Positions 46,954-54,859 of a DNA stretch of 64,000 nucleotides are shown here, in pieces. The stretch's first letter is position 1. Each line of letters starts with the position of its first letter. Source of the DNA: Leuconostoc rapi. Its GTDB lineage: Bacteria > Bacillota > Bacilli > Lactobacillales > Lactobacillaceae. The DNA lies in assembly GCF_016908715.1 (NCBI RefSeq), contig NZ_JAFBEK010000001.1, positions 372,001 through 436,000 of the forward strand. The letters are read 5' to 3'. A program made the translations under genes and the position numbers. The notes below the pieces were generated by a model. It saw nothing but the letters and a program-made list of their open reading frames with translations, had not been told where the DNA came from and did not search any database.

Positions 46954-47670
46954 TTAAGAAATAGGCATTTTATTAAAAACCACAATACTGCCTTTATCAT
47001 ATCTGTGACGTGTATGAGAATATTCAAATATACGTCCGTCTGTTAAACTAATCGTTTGAGAAACTTGCAAAACAGGATCATCATTCCGGCAATTGAGATA
47101 AGAAACATCGTCATTATTGGCTTTATCAGCACTAATTCGGCGTACTGCACTACCTATTTCTAAATGTAATTCGTTTTTAATAAATGAAAAAATAGAACCT
47201 GTTGCCACTTCTTCAGTTAGATTTGTAATAACAGACAAAGGCATTATAGATTTTGTCAGCTCATACGGTTCGTTGTCAAGAAATCTTAGCCGATATATAT
47301 CATAAACAGGAACAGTTTCAGAAGTATTTAATTTTTTGCTCTCCTCTGGTGTCGGCAACCGGATTTCAAAATGTAAGACTTTAGTTGAGACCTTTGCTTT
47401 TCCTGAAAAAAGTTGAGTTGTGCCGCCATACTGAGATGAAATAATATCTAGAGCCGAGGAATAGGTGGGAGAAACAAATGTGCCACTGCCTTGTCTTCTA
47501 ATAATTAAATTATCATTAAATAGCATGTCCAGTGATTTTTGTATAGTGACACGTGACGTATTGAATTCGTTTGCTAATTCCGCTTGTCTAGGCAATGCCT
47601 CGCCAGGTTGATAATCCCCATTCTCAATTTTTTGTCTTATTTTTTTGGCAATTTGCTGATATAAACTCAT
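46954..47670 (-). CDS. GntR-family regulator with UTRA domain
   Basis: 238 residues: an N-terminal winged helix (about 1-68: LYQQIAKKIRQKIENGDY, LANEFNTSRVTIQKSLDML) and a C-terminal UTRA effector domain (about 90-235) that normally binds a phosphorylated sugar or similar ligand. It is divergent from the phospho-beta-glucosidase/PTS operon, so it is the likely repressor of that operon, released by a phospho-beta-glucoside. Similar short dyads lie at both promoters of the intergenic region. Confidence 0.88.
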   Translation of the reverse strand: MSLYQQIAKKIRQKIENGDYQPGEALPRQAELANEFNTSRVTIQKSLDMLFNDNLIIRRQGSGTFVSPTYSSALDIISSQYGGTTQLFSGKAKVSTKVLHFEIRLPTPEESKKLNTSETVPVYDIYRLRFLDNEPYELTKSIMPLSVITNLTEEVATGSIFSFIKNELHLEIGSAVRRISADKANNDDVSYLNCRNDDPVLQVSQTISLTDGRIFEYSHTRHRYDKGSIVVFNKMPIS

Positions 47671-47728
47671 TTTAGGGATCCTTTTAAAATTACTTAATCA
47701 ACACTATAATAACACATAATTTTAATAT

Positions 47729-47738
47729 ATACACGTAT
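47729..47738. promoter_or_regulatory. Possible GntR operator near the regulator promoter
   Basis: ATACACGTAT, one base different from ATACATGTAT at 47798-47807 near the operon promoter. Confidence 0.45.
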
Positions 47739-47771
47739 TTTAAATATGTAAATTTAAATTATAAATTTGTA

Positions 47772-47807
47772 TTGACAAATAATAAAATCGAGAGATAATA
47801 CATGTAT
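47772..47807 (+). promoter_or_regulatory. Promoter and possible GntR operator of the beta-glucoside operon
   Basis: TTGACA, 16-bp spacer, GATAAT (47794-47799), overlapped at its end by the perfect dyad ATACATGTAT (47798-47807). Confidence 0.65.
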
Positions 47808-47847
47808 AGAGACAATGAAGATGGTTTTTGGAAAGGAAAAGTGTGCT

Positions 47848-49245
47848 ATGAAAAAAGAACCTTTTTTATGGGGAAATTCGGTCTCCAGTATGCAAACTGA
47901 GGGTGCTTGGAATGAGGGCGGTAAAGGTCTTTCGGTATATGATATAAAGGAAGCTGGTGAGGAAAGTAGCGATTGGAAGGTTGCAATCGACGAGTATCAT
48001 AGATATCAAGAAGATTTTGATTTAATGAAGAACGCTGGGATGAATTGTTATCGATTTCAAATTTCGTGGTCACGTATAATTCCTGATGGTGATGGCAAGA
48101 TTAATGAGGAAGGGTTGCGGTACTACAGTAATTTTATTAACAACTTGAACAAATCGGGTATCATACCAATTGTTTGTCTATATCACTTTGATATGCCATT
48201 GTCATTATCAAAAAAATATAATGGTTTAATTAATGATCATGTTAGAGATGCATTTATTAGATTCTCAAAAATAGTGATCAAACATTTTTCCGATAAAGTG
48301 AAGTATTGGATACCGTTTAATGAACAAAACTGTATGACATTTGAAGAAGGATTTCAAAATTCTGGTTATATTTTTGGACCGAAAAGCATTAAAGAACTAT
48401 ATAAAATATCAGCAAATACTTTAATTGCTTATTCAGAAATCGCTGATTATATACATCATTTCCCTGATATGAACGTTGGTGGCATGGTAGCTTATCAAGA
48501 AATGTATCCCGCTTCAACTGACCCAGAAGATAATATGTATGCTCGTAAAGCGATGGCGTTTATTAATGAAGATTACCTAACCTTTTTTGCAACAGGCAAA
48601 CGTTCCCCTGAAGTTATTCAATATATGAAACAGAATGATCTACAATTTCTTAACGATGAGATTACGTTGTCTTTGTTAAAGCATCCAAATATGAAGAGCG
48701 ATTTCCTAGCTTTCAGTTATTATTATAGTTTAGTTATCGATAGTAAATTAATTGATAAAAATGATGCGCCCAACGCGTATATGGCTAAAGGACGTATCCC
48801 AAACGAGATGCTACCAACATCAGAATTTGGATGGCAAATAGATCCCGTCGGTTTTCGAAATACAATTACTAAAATGTACAATCGTTTTGGGTTGCCAATT
48901 CTACCAGCGGAAAATGGTATAGGTGCACGTGAATATTGGAATGGTAAAGATCAAATAATCGATGATTACCGAATTGAATATCATAAAAATCATATCAATC
49001 AAATGCTTAAAGCGATACACATTGATGGTGCAAATATTATAGGTTATCTAGGGTGGGGCTTGATTGATATACCAAGTTCAAAGGGAAATGTCGAAAAAAG
49101 ATATGGACTAGTCTATGTTAACCGCGATAATCATAATATCAAAGACCTTAAACGTGTGCCTAAAAAAAGTTATTTTTGGTTTAAAAAATTTATTCAAGAA
49201 AAAAACATTGAGTTGAGTAAGGAGGAAAATTATTATGACACATAA
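47848..49245 (+). CDS. 6-phospho-beta-glucosidase (GH1)
   Basis: 465 residues from the ATG at 47848 (AAAGGAAAAG upstream); ATG at 47815 is possible but has no binding site. It hydrolyses phosphorylated beta-glucosides delivered by a PTS. The (beta/alpha)8 barrel has acid/base Glu159 in PFNEQN and nucleophile Glu355 in PAENGIG. Ser411, Lys417 and Tyr419 in SSKGNVEKRYG form the phosphate-binding signature that separates phospho-enzymes from plain beta-glucosidases. It overlaps the PTS IIC gene by 11 bp, and the divergent GntR protein probably controls it. Confidence 0.92.
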   Translation: MKKEPFLWGNSVSSMQTEGAWNEGGKGLSVYDIKEAGEESSDWKVAIDEYHRYQEDFDLMKNAGMNCYRFQISWSRIIPDGDGKINEEGLRYYSNFINNLNKSGIIPIVCLYHFDMPLSLSKKYNGLINDHVRDAFIRFSKIVIKHFSDKVKYWIPFNEQNCMTFEEGFQNSGYIFGPKSIKELYKISANTLIAYSEIADYIHHFPDMNVGGMVAYQEMYPASTDPEDNMYARKAMAFINEDYLTFFATGKRSPEVIQYMKQNDLQFLNDEITLSLLKHPNMKSDFLAFSYYYSLVIDSKLIDKNDAPNAYMAKGRIPNEMLPTSEFGWQIDPVGFRNTITKMYNRFGLPILPAENGIGAREYWNGKDQIIDDYRIEYHKNHINQMLKAIHIDGANIIGYLGWGLIDIPSSKGNVEKRYGLVYVNRDNHNIKDLKRVPKKSYFWFKKFIQEKNIELSKEENYYDT

Positions 49246-50542
49246 AGGTATTTGGCAACAATTTATTGATCATTTTACACGCATTTCAATAAAAATAGGC
49301 AATCAAATTCACTTAAGGTCATTAAGAGATGCATTTGCCATGGTTATGCCGTTATTTATTCTTGCTGGTTTAGGTGTTTTAATCAATAACGTTTTTTTTC
49401 CACTATTCTTAAAAAGCACGACATTGATTAATTTTCAAACATTTGGTAATTTAATTGTTAATGGCACATTAAATATTGCGGGACTAATTATTGCACCGGT
49501 TATTGGTTACTGTTTAGCTCGTAATCGACACTACAAAAATCCACTAGGTGCAGCTATTGTGTCTCTCGCAGGGTTGATTGTTGTTATGCCTACAACACTA
49601 CAAGCGTTACCAGTTGCGGGAAAACATACAGTTGAGATTACTGGGTTTTTATCCTATAGTAATATTGGTGTTACTGGCATGTTTGCGGGTATTATTGTTG
49701 GGCTAGTTGCATCTGAGCTGTTCATTAAATTGTCTAAAATAGAGAAAATAAAAATTAATTTAGGCGAAAATGTGCCACCAGCTGTCAGTGATTCATTTCT
49801 GACGTTAATTCCGACAATAGCCGTCATAGCATTATTAGCTATTATTTCAGCCATTTTATTTGTTGGATTCCATACCGATTTGATTAAGTTAATTACAACC
49901 ATTATTCAAGAACCGTTGCGCAAAGTTAATACAAGTTTACCAGGTTTTCTACTGATTTATACAGTAGGGAACTTACTGTTTGGCTTTGGTATTCATCAAG
50001 CTGTCATAAATGGGACATTATTAGATCCTGTGTTATTAATTAATACTAATAAAAATATGCAAGCTTTTGCATCAGGAGAACATGTGCCCTATATCATTAC
50101 CAGTGTTTTTAGAGATACATTTGGGATGATGGGCGGAACAGGAAGTACAATTTGTTTGTTGGTGGCGACCTTTATGTTTTCTCGAATAAAACCTAGCCGA
50201 GAAGTGGCCAAGTTATCGATTGTTCCAGGAATTTTTAATATAAATGAACCAGTAATCTATGGGTATCCAATTGTTTTTAATATTCCTTTACTTATTCCAT
50301 TCGTTCTTACACCGGTCATATCATTGCTTATCGCTTATGCCGCTACTGTTTTAGGATTCATGAACAGAACTGTTGTTTTAGTACCATGGACCACACCGCC
50401 CTTAATCAATGGCTTTTTGGCTACCGGAGGTGACTGGCGTGCAGTTGTTGTCCAATTAATAAGCTTCACGGTGGGCGTACTTTTCTATATTCCATTTATG
50501 AAAATCAGTGAACAGGTCATATTAAGGCAGCAAAAAAATTAA
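49235..50542 (+). CDS. PTS IIC component, lactose/cellobiose (Lac) family
   Basis: 435 residues with about ten membrane segments. This is the sugar-translocating subunit. FVGFHTDLIKL and the conserved GIHQAVINGTLLDP region, FRDTFGMMGGTGST and FNINEPVIYGYPIVFNIPLL (with the INEP motif) are typical of cellobiose/lichenan IIC proteins. It takes in beta-glucosides and phosphorylates them with the IIB encoded next. The ribosome binding site GTAAGGAGG lies within the end of the glucosidase gene, so translation is coupled. Confidence 0.92.
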   Translation: MTHKGIWQQFIDHFTRISIKIGNQIHLRSLRDAFAMVMPLFILAGLGVLINNVFFPLFLKSTTLINFQTFGNLIVNGTLNIAGLIIAPVIGYCLARNRHYKNPLGAAIVSLAGLIVVMPTTLQALPVAGKHTVEITGFLSYSNIGVTGMFAGIIVGLVASELFIKLSKIEKIKINLGENVPPAVSDSFLTLIPTIAVIALLAIISAILFVGFHTDLIKLITTIIQEPLRKVNTSLPGFLLIYTVGNLLFGFGIHQAVINGTLLDPVLLINTNKNMQAFASGEHVPYIITSVFRDTFGMMGGTGSTICLLVATFMFSRIKPSREVAKLSIVPGIFNINEPVIYGYPIVFNIPLLIPFVLTPVISLLIAYAATVLGFMNRTVVLVPWTTPPLINGFLATGGDWRAVVVQLISFTVGVLFYIPFMKISEQVILRQQKN

Positions 50543-50563
50543 CAAATGAGGAGATATAATCTA

Positions 50564-50881
50564 ATGTCAAAGAAAACAATTATGCTGTGTTGTGTTGCCG
50601 GCATGAGTACCAGCTTATTAGTGAATAAAATGAAAAAAGCGGCTGACGCGGCTGGCATAGAAGTAAACATATTTGCTACTTCAGTGTCTGGATTTGATGA
50701 AGAAATTAACAGCAAAAAAATTGACTGTGTACTGCTTGGCCCCCAAGTGAGTTATATGGAAAACGAACTTAGAGATAAGCTAGGAAATCAAGACATACCT
50801 TTACGTGTGATTAGTATGGCAGATTATGGCATGATGAATGGTCAAAAAGTACTCAAAGAAGCAGTCGAATTAATGCAATAA
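50564..50881 (+). CDS. PTS IIB component, lactose/cellobiose family
   Basis: 105 residues from the ATG at 50564 (GAGGAG 9 bp upstream). The phosphocysteine motif is IMLCCVAGMSTSLLV near the N-terminus, as in CelA-type IIB proteins; LLGPQVSYM is also typical. It receives phosphate from a IIA protein and passes it to sugar bound by IIC. No IIA gene is found in this operon, so the IIA must be supplied from elsewhere in the genome or has been lost. Confidence 0.93.
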   Translation: MSKKTIMLCCVAGMSTSLLVNKMKKAADAAGIEVNIFATSVSGFDEEINSKKIDCVLLGPQVSYMENELRDKLGNQDIPLRVISMADYGMMNGQKVLKEAVELMQ

Positions 50882-50894
50882 TGTCGTTAAAATA

Positions 50895-50908
50895 TGTAAA
50901 CGCTTACT
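50895..50908. promoter_or_regulatory. cre-like site after the PTS operon
   Basis: TGTAAACGCTTACT matches the cre consensus at 13 of 14 positions. It lies after the last gene and before the terminator, an unusual place. Confidence 0.55.
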
Positions 50909-50924
50909 AATGTAGAAATGTACA

Positions 50925-50956
50925 AAATCTCAGTCATTTTTGGCTGGGATTTTTTG
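50925..50956 (+). terminator. Terminator of the beta-glucoside operon
   Basis: ATCTCAGTC pairs with GGCTGGGAT (G-T pairs included) across ATTTTT, followed by TTTTT. Confidence 0.75.
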
Positions 50957-51019
50957 GTAAACAATATCAATCTTGAATTCGATGGATAAAGCATTTGTTT
51001 AACAGAACAAAAAGAATTT

Positions 51020-51390
51020 CTAGATTTTAAAGTGCTTTTTTAAAAAAGCGATGACATGTTGTTTATTAATGTTAACACTGCTTTTCAACCAACAGCTAAA
51101 TATAGCTACAGTTGTATTAAACAATAATTCTATCTCAGCCGGATCATTCACGTCGATATTCATTGTGGTGTCTATTTTTGTGACTTTCAATCGATTGAGC
51201 AAAAACTTTTGTAATGTGATATTAAATTTAGCGATGGAAGCAACGCAATGTTGAAAGAGACCTAAATTAGTATCAATTACCTCTAAAATATTGTTAATTT
51301 CCGCATCTAAACTTTTAAATTCTGAAGGTTGTGTAGACGAATCAAATTTATATTCTAAAAATTCATTGAGGAGTTCGTCTACATGATGCC
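51020..51390 (-). pseudogene. Remnant of a TetR-family regulator (C-terminal part only)
   Basis: About 120 codons ending at 51020. The last part (IFSCWLKSSVNINKQHVIAFLKKHF) looks like the end of a TetR-family ligand domain, where a W-x-x-x-G/S-x segment before the last helix is common. The N-terminal DNA-binding domain is missing. The frame continues upstream only through the antisense of an MMPL fragment, so the junction is near 51385-51390. Assignment as TetR is by C-terminal resemblance and by the divergent MMPL neighbour, a common pair. Confidence 0.6.
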
Positions 51391-51600
51391 ATGATGCAAT
51401 CTGTGAGCCAAGTCGGCTCAGCAATCACTGTTTCAGGATTGACAGTGATTGGTGGTTTTGCGGCTATTATATTCGTTAGTTTTCCGGTATTGAGTTCTTT
51501 TGGACTGATTACAGTTTTAGATACGGCATACTCGTTGGTGGCGGAACTGACAATATTACCAGCTACGGTAGCACGAGTTCAAAAGTTCAAAACAAAGTGA
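51385..51600 (+). pseudogene. Remnant of an MMPL/RND-family transporter (C-terminal part only)
   Basis: About 70 codons. SVSQVGSAITVSGLTVIGGF, SFPVLSSFGLITVLDTAYSL and ELTILPATVARVQ match the extreme C-terminal membrane region of MMPL-type transporters, which are normally over 700 residues long. There is no ribosome binding site at the ATG codons at 51391 and 51394, and everything upstream is missing. With the adjacent tetR remnant it forms a deletion scar. Confidence 0.8.
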
Positions 51601-51699
51601 ATTTGATAATTTGACATGCTTTGTGTCATCGTAGTAAATTACAATAACTTGTACGATTGCACATGATATTATAGTCATGAAGTCAGCACTATAAAAGTA

Positions 51700-51741
51700 A
51701 CAAAACACATCACACGAGGTCATCTAATTGGTGTGTTTTGT
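51700..51741 (+). terminator. Hairpin after the MMPL remnant
   Basis: ACAAAACACATCA pairs with TGGTGTGTTTTGT (one wobble) across a 16-nt loop. It lacks a T run and may be the old terminator of the lost MMPL gene. Confidence 0.4.
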
Positions 51742-51821
51742 GATACTAGCGTGTCAATCATATGGATATCTGAGTACAGTACTTCTTTTTTTAACTAAGT
51801 ATCTTAAAGTAAGCGTTTAAT

Positions 51822-51850
51822 TTGTTATTATGTATCGTGCACGATATAAT
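51822..51850 (+). promoter_or_regulatory. Promoter with palindromic operator of the MarR operon
   Basis: TTGTTA, 17-bp spacer, TATAAT. The perfect palindrome TATCGTGCACGATA (51833-51846) fills the spacer and touches the -10, the right place for autorepression by the MarR protein encoded 22 bp later. Confidence 0.78.
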
Positions 51851-51871
51851 AAATAACGAGGTGAGAAATTA

Positions 51872-52333
51872 ATGACAAAAAATGAACAGGTGTATGACGA
51901 ATTATGTTTATCAGTGTATAACACAAATCGTTATTTTCATCATTTATATGGCATTGTCCTGGATAAATATGATTTATCTTATTTACAATATATGTCTTTG
52001 CTTGTCATATCTAAAAATAAATCTGTAAAGTTAATGGACATTGGTACAGAATTAGATCTTTCTAGTAATACGTTGACACCGGTCATTGACAGATTGGTCA
52101 AAAAATCATGGCTTGTTAAAGTACCCAGTGAAGTAGATCGACGTGTAAAATTTTTGGAAATACCAGCTTCAAAATATCAGTTGTTCGAAAATATTTTGGT
52201 AGATATTGCGCGTATTCGTGATAAATTAATACAGTCAAGTACGCGTTCTATCGAATCAATTATTGCCGAAAATGATATTCTAAACAGGGTATTAAAGGAA
52301 ATAATAGCAGACAATCGGAGGCTTGAAAAATGA
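51872..52333 (+). CDS. MarR-family regulator, one-cysteine OhrR-like
   Basis: 153 residues. N-terminal helix YDELCLSVYNTNRYFHHLY carries Cys12, the only cysteine, at the site of the peroxide-sensing cysteine of OhrR (LCFxLY there); DLSYLQYMSLLVI follows the OhrR pattern too. The winged helix spans about 50-100 (ELDLSSNTLTPVIDRLVKK). It probably senses organic peroxides, quinones or electrophiles and represses its own operon. It overlaps the flavoprotein disulfide reductase gene by 4 bp (ATGA), and an NADP-dependent quinone reductase-like gene follows, which fits a redox-stress operon. Confidence 0.82.
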   Translation: MTKNEQVYDELCLSVYNTNRYFHHLYGIVLDKYDLSYLQYMSLLVISKNKSVKLMDIGTELDLSSNTLTPVIDRLVKKSWLVKVPSEVDRRVKFLEIPASKYQLFENILVDIARIRDKLIQSSTRSIESIIAENDILNRVLKEIIADNRRLEK

Positions 52334-53670
52334 CTTATGACGTTATCTTTATCGGTAGTGGGCACGCTGCTTGGCATGGTGCCCAAACGTTAGCACGATC
52401 AGGTAAAAAAGTAGCTTTGGTGGAAGAAAACAAGGTTGCGGGGACATGTACCAATTTTGGTTGTAACGCTAAAATTTTGTTGGACGGACCAGCTGAAATG
52501 ATACATCATTTACAGCATTACCATGGTATCGGTATTAACGAAACACCTAATATTATTTGGCCAGAATTAATGGCTTATAAGCATCAAGTGATTGACCCAA
52601 TGTCAGACAGTTTAGCGCATATGTTATCCGTTGATGGCATTGATATTATCAATGGACATGCAACATTCTTAGATGTCAAAAAAATTACTGTGGCAGATCA
52701 AATTTATCAAGCTAAGAACTTTGTTATTGCAACCGGACAACGGCCTGCCAAATTATCAATCACTGGCGCGGAACTATTGCATGATAGTACAGATTTCTTA
52801 GATTTACCCGATATGCCAAAATCAATCCTATTTATTGGTGCTGGTTATATCGCAATGGAGTTTGCTGCAATTGCGCAAGCTGCTGGAAGCAAGGTGACAG
52901 TCGTTGAGTATGGAGATCGTGCATTAACTGGGTTTGATACTGCGTATGCTCAAAACGTAGTTGATGACATGACACAAGGTGGTATTCAATTTTCTTTTAA
53001 TCACGCAGTGTCTAGCGTATCACGTCTTGAAAATAATCAGTTTCAAGTGGCAACGACCCAAGGGCAAACATATCGTGTTGATTACGTTATGGACACAACT
53101 GGCCGCGTTCCCAATATTGAATCGTTAGGCTTAGACGGTATTAATGTTTTGTACGATAAACAAGGCGTTTTGGTTAATGATCATTTGCAAACTTCTGTTA
53201 CCAATATTTATGCTAGCGGTGACGTGATATCAAAGTCAATTGCACGTCTGACCCCAACTGCAACATTTGAATCAAATTATATTGCTAGTCTGCTTTTGGG
53301 CGCCAAAGCGCCAATCAATTATCCAGTTGTACCTACCATTGCTTTTACATTACCTCGTGTAGCACAAATAGGTGTGACGGTTGATCAAGCAAATCAAGAT
53401 GTAAATCTACAAGTTCATGAAATACCTTATGGCCAACTTATGCGCTTCCAAACGTTAAATGATGCTCATGCAGCCATAAAAATTGTGGTCAATAAAAACA
53501 AACGACTTGTTGGGGCAGCCTTGATTGGTGATTTTGCGCCAGAAGTTATTAATGCACTTGTCCCTGTGATTAATAAGTCATACACTAGCAAAGATATTGA
53601 ATCACAAATTTTTGCGTTTCCAACCCATTCGGGCATTGTACTACCACTGATCGCTAATTATTTAGCTTAA
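52330..53670 (+). CDS. FAD-dependent pyridine nucleotide-disulfide oxidoreductase (glutathione reductase-like)
   Basis: 446 residues. N-terminal FAD motif VIFIGSGHAAWHGAQ (about 5-19), redox-active disulfide GTCTNFGCNAK (the normal spacing of four residues between cysteines), a second nucleotide-binding motif ILFIGAGYIAMEFAA (about 169-183), FAD-contacting IYASGDV, and a C-terminal dimer domain with FPTHSG providing the usual His region. Related proteins reduce glutathione, mercuric ion or other disulfides; the substrate here is not certain. Its start overlaps the MarR stop, so control is shared. Confidence 0.87.
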   Translation: MTYDVIFIGSGHAAWHGAQTLARSGKKVALVEENKVAGTCTNFGCNAKILLDGPAEMIHHLQHYHGIGINETPNIIWPELMAYKHQVIDPMSDSLAHMLSVDGIDIINGHATFLDVKKITVADQIYQAKNFVIATGQRPAKLSITGAELLHDSTDFLDLPDMPKSILFIGAGYIAMEFAAIAQAAGSKVTVVEYGDRALTGFDTAYAQNVVDDMTQGGIQFSFNHAVSSVSRLENNQFQVATTQGQTYRVDYVMDTTGRVPNIESLGLDGINVLYDKQGVLVNDHLQTSVTNIYASGDVISKSIARLTPTATFESNYIASLLLGAKAPINYPVVPTIAFTLPRVAQIGVTVDQANQDVNLQVHEIPYGQLMRFQTLNDAHAAIKIVVNKNKRLVGAALIGDFAPEVINALVPVINKSYTSKDIESQIFAFPTHSGIVLPLIANYLA

Positions 53671-53685
53671 TAAGGGAGAGACGCT

Positions 53686-54624
53686 ATGAAAGCAGCTGTA
53701 ATTAACCATTATGGTGATCGAAACGAACTCGAGGTTATCGACACAAGAATGCCTGAAATTCAAGCAGATGAAGTGTTAGTAGAAAATCATGCAACCAGTA
53801 TTAATCCAATTGACTATAAAGCGCGGCAAGGGTTACTAAAGCCTATGTTCCAATGGCAATTTCCAGTTATTTTGGGCTGGGATCTTGCAGGGACAATTGT
53901 TTCTGTTGGTGAGCAGGTAAAGGGATTTGAAGTTGGCGATGCTATTTTTGCTCGACCAGATATTGATAACCTAGGCGCGAATGGCGCTTATGCAGAGTAC
54001 ACAGCTGTTAAGGCTGACAAGCTAGCACATAAGCCAAGTAATATTAGTTTTGAAGAAGCTGCTGCTGTACCATTAGCTGCCTTGACAGCCTTACAGATGC
54101 TTCGGCAACTCAAATTATTGTCAAATCAGAAAATATTGATTCAAGCTGGTGCTGGCGGTGTTGGCATTTATGCCATTCAACTAGCTAAAATGATGGGTGC
54201 CTATGTAGCAACAACAGCTGGACAAGTCAACCACGAATTCGTGAAATCATTAGGTGCTGATTTAGTAATCGATTATCATGAATACAATATCCAAGATGTC
54301 CTGTCAGACTTTGATGCTGTTTTAGATACCGTAGGGGACGTTGATGGCGGTATCGCTATTCTTAAACCTGGGGGTCATTTTGTTACCATTTCCACTACTT
54401 TAACTGATCAACAAAAAAACATCTCAAATAAAACCGTGATGTCTGGTTGGTTAACCCCCAATGGTCGGGACTTAGAAACTTTGGCAATCGACATCGCAAA
54501 CGAGGACCTGAAAATTGTCGTGGACTCAATTTATCCACTCACAACAGAAGGTATTCGCCAAGCACATGAACGTAGCGAAACCCACCATGCTCGAGGAAAA
54601 GTTGTAGTCACTATTAAACCATGA
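53686..54624 (+). CDS. NADP-dependent zinc-type alcohol dehydrogenase-like quinone oxidoreductase
   Basis: 312 residues of the medium-chain dehydrogenase superfamily, zeta-crystallin/quinone oxidoreductase branch. The N-terminal GroES-like domain lacks the zinc-ligand cysteines; the cofactor motif is LIQAGAGGVGIYAIQLAKMMGA (about 149-170, read with its AGGVGIYA core). Such enzymes reduce quinones or alpha,beta-unsaturated carbonyls with NADPH. It lies 15 bp after the reductase gene with GGGAGAG before the ATG, as third gene of the MarR-controlled redox operon. Confidence 0.86.
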   Translation: MKAAVINHYGDRNELEVIDTRMPEIQADEVLVENHATSINPIDYKARQGLLKPMFQWQFPVILGWDLAGTIVSVGEQVKGFEVGDAIFARPDIDNLGANGAYAEYTAVKADKLAHKPSNISFEEAAAVPLAALTALQMLRQLKLLSNQKILIQAGAGGVGIYAIQLAKMMGAYVATTAGQVNHEFVKSLGADLVIDYHEYNIQDVLSDFDAVLDTVGDVDGGIAILKPGGHFVTISTTLTDQQKNISNKTVMSGWLTPNGRDLETLAIDIANEDLKIVVDSIYPLTTEGIRQAHERSETHHARGKVVVTIKP

Positions 54625-54638
54625 GGTCAAGCAACATT

Positions 54639-54667
54639 TTGACAAGACTGTCAAAATAAGTTATACT
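54639..54667 (+). promoter_or_regulatory. Promoter of the TPP-riboswitch transcript
   Basis: TTGACA, 17-bp spacer, TATACT. The region also contains the perfect hairpin ATTTTGACA-AGAC-TGTCAAAAT (54636-54657), which overlaps the -35 and could act as an operator or as a weak terminator of the preceding operon. Confidence 0.8.
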
Positions 54668-54687
54668 CAATAAATCAATTAAACAGT

Positions 54688-54760
54688 AAACTAGGGGCGC
54701 CCAACGGCTGAGAAGTACCCTTTGAACCTGAGATGGATAATACCAGCGGAGGAAAGTAAT
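54688..54760 (+). promoter_or_regulatory. TPP (thiamine pyrophosphate) riboswitch
   Basis: The THI-box core is complete: AGGGGCGCCC at the 5' side, CTGAGAAGTACCC, TTTGAACCTGAGATGGATAA, and TACCAGCGGAGGAAAG at the 3' side. With TPP bound it should favour the downstream terminator at 54812-54846. Confidence 0.95.
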
Positions 54761-54811
54761 TTGTGATGCAACATTAACTTGCTTGCAACGCCTATTGAAT
54801 CCAATTTTTTG

Positions 54812-54846
54812 GAGCACTTTTGTCCGCCGGCAAGAGTGCTTTTTTC
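54812..54846 (+). terminator. Expression-platform terminator of the TPP riboswitch
   Basis: AGCACTTTTG pairs with CAAGAGTGCT (one G-T pair) around TCCGCCGG, followed by six T, just before the first gene. Confidence 0.85.
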
Positions 54847-54859
54847 GCGGAGGTGAAGC

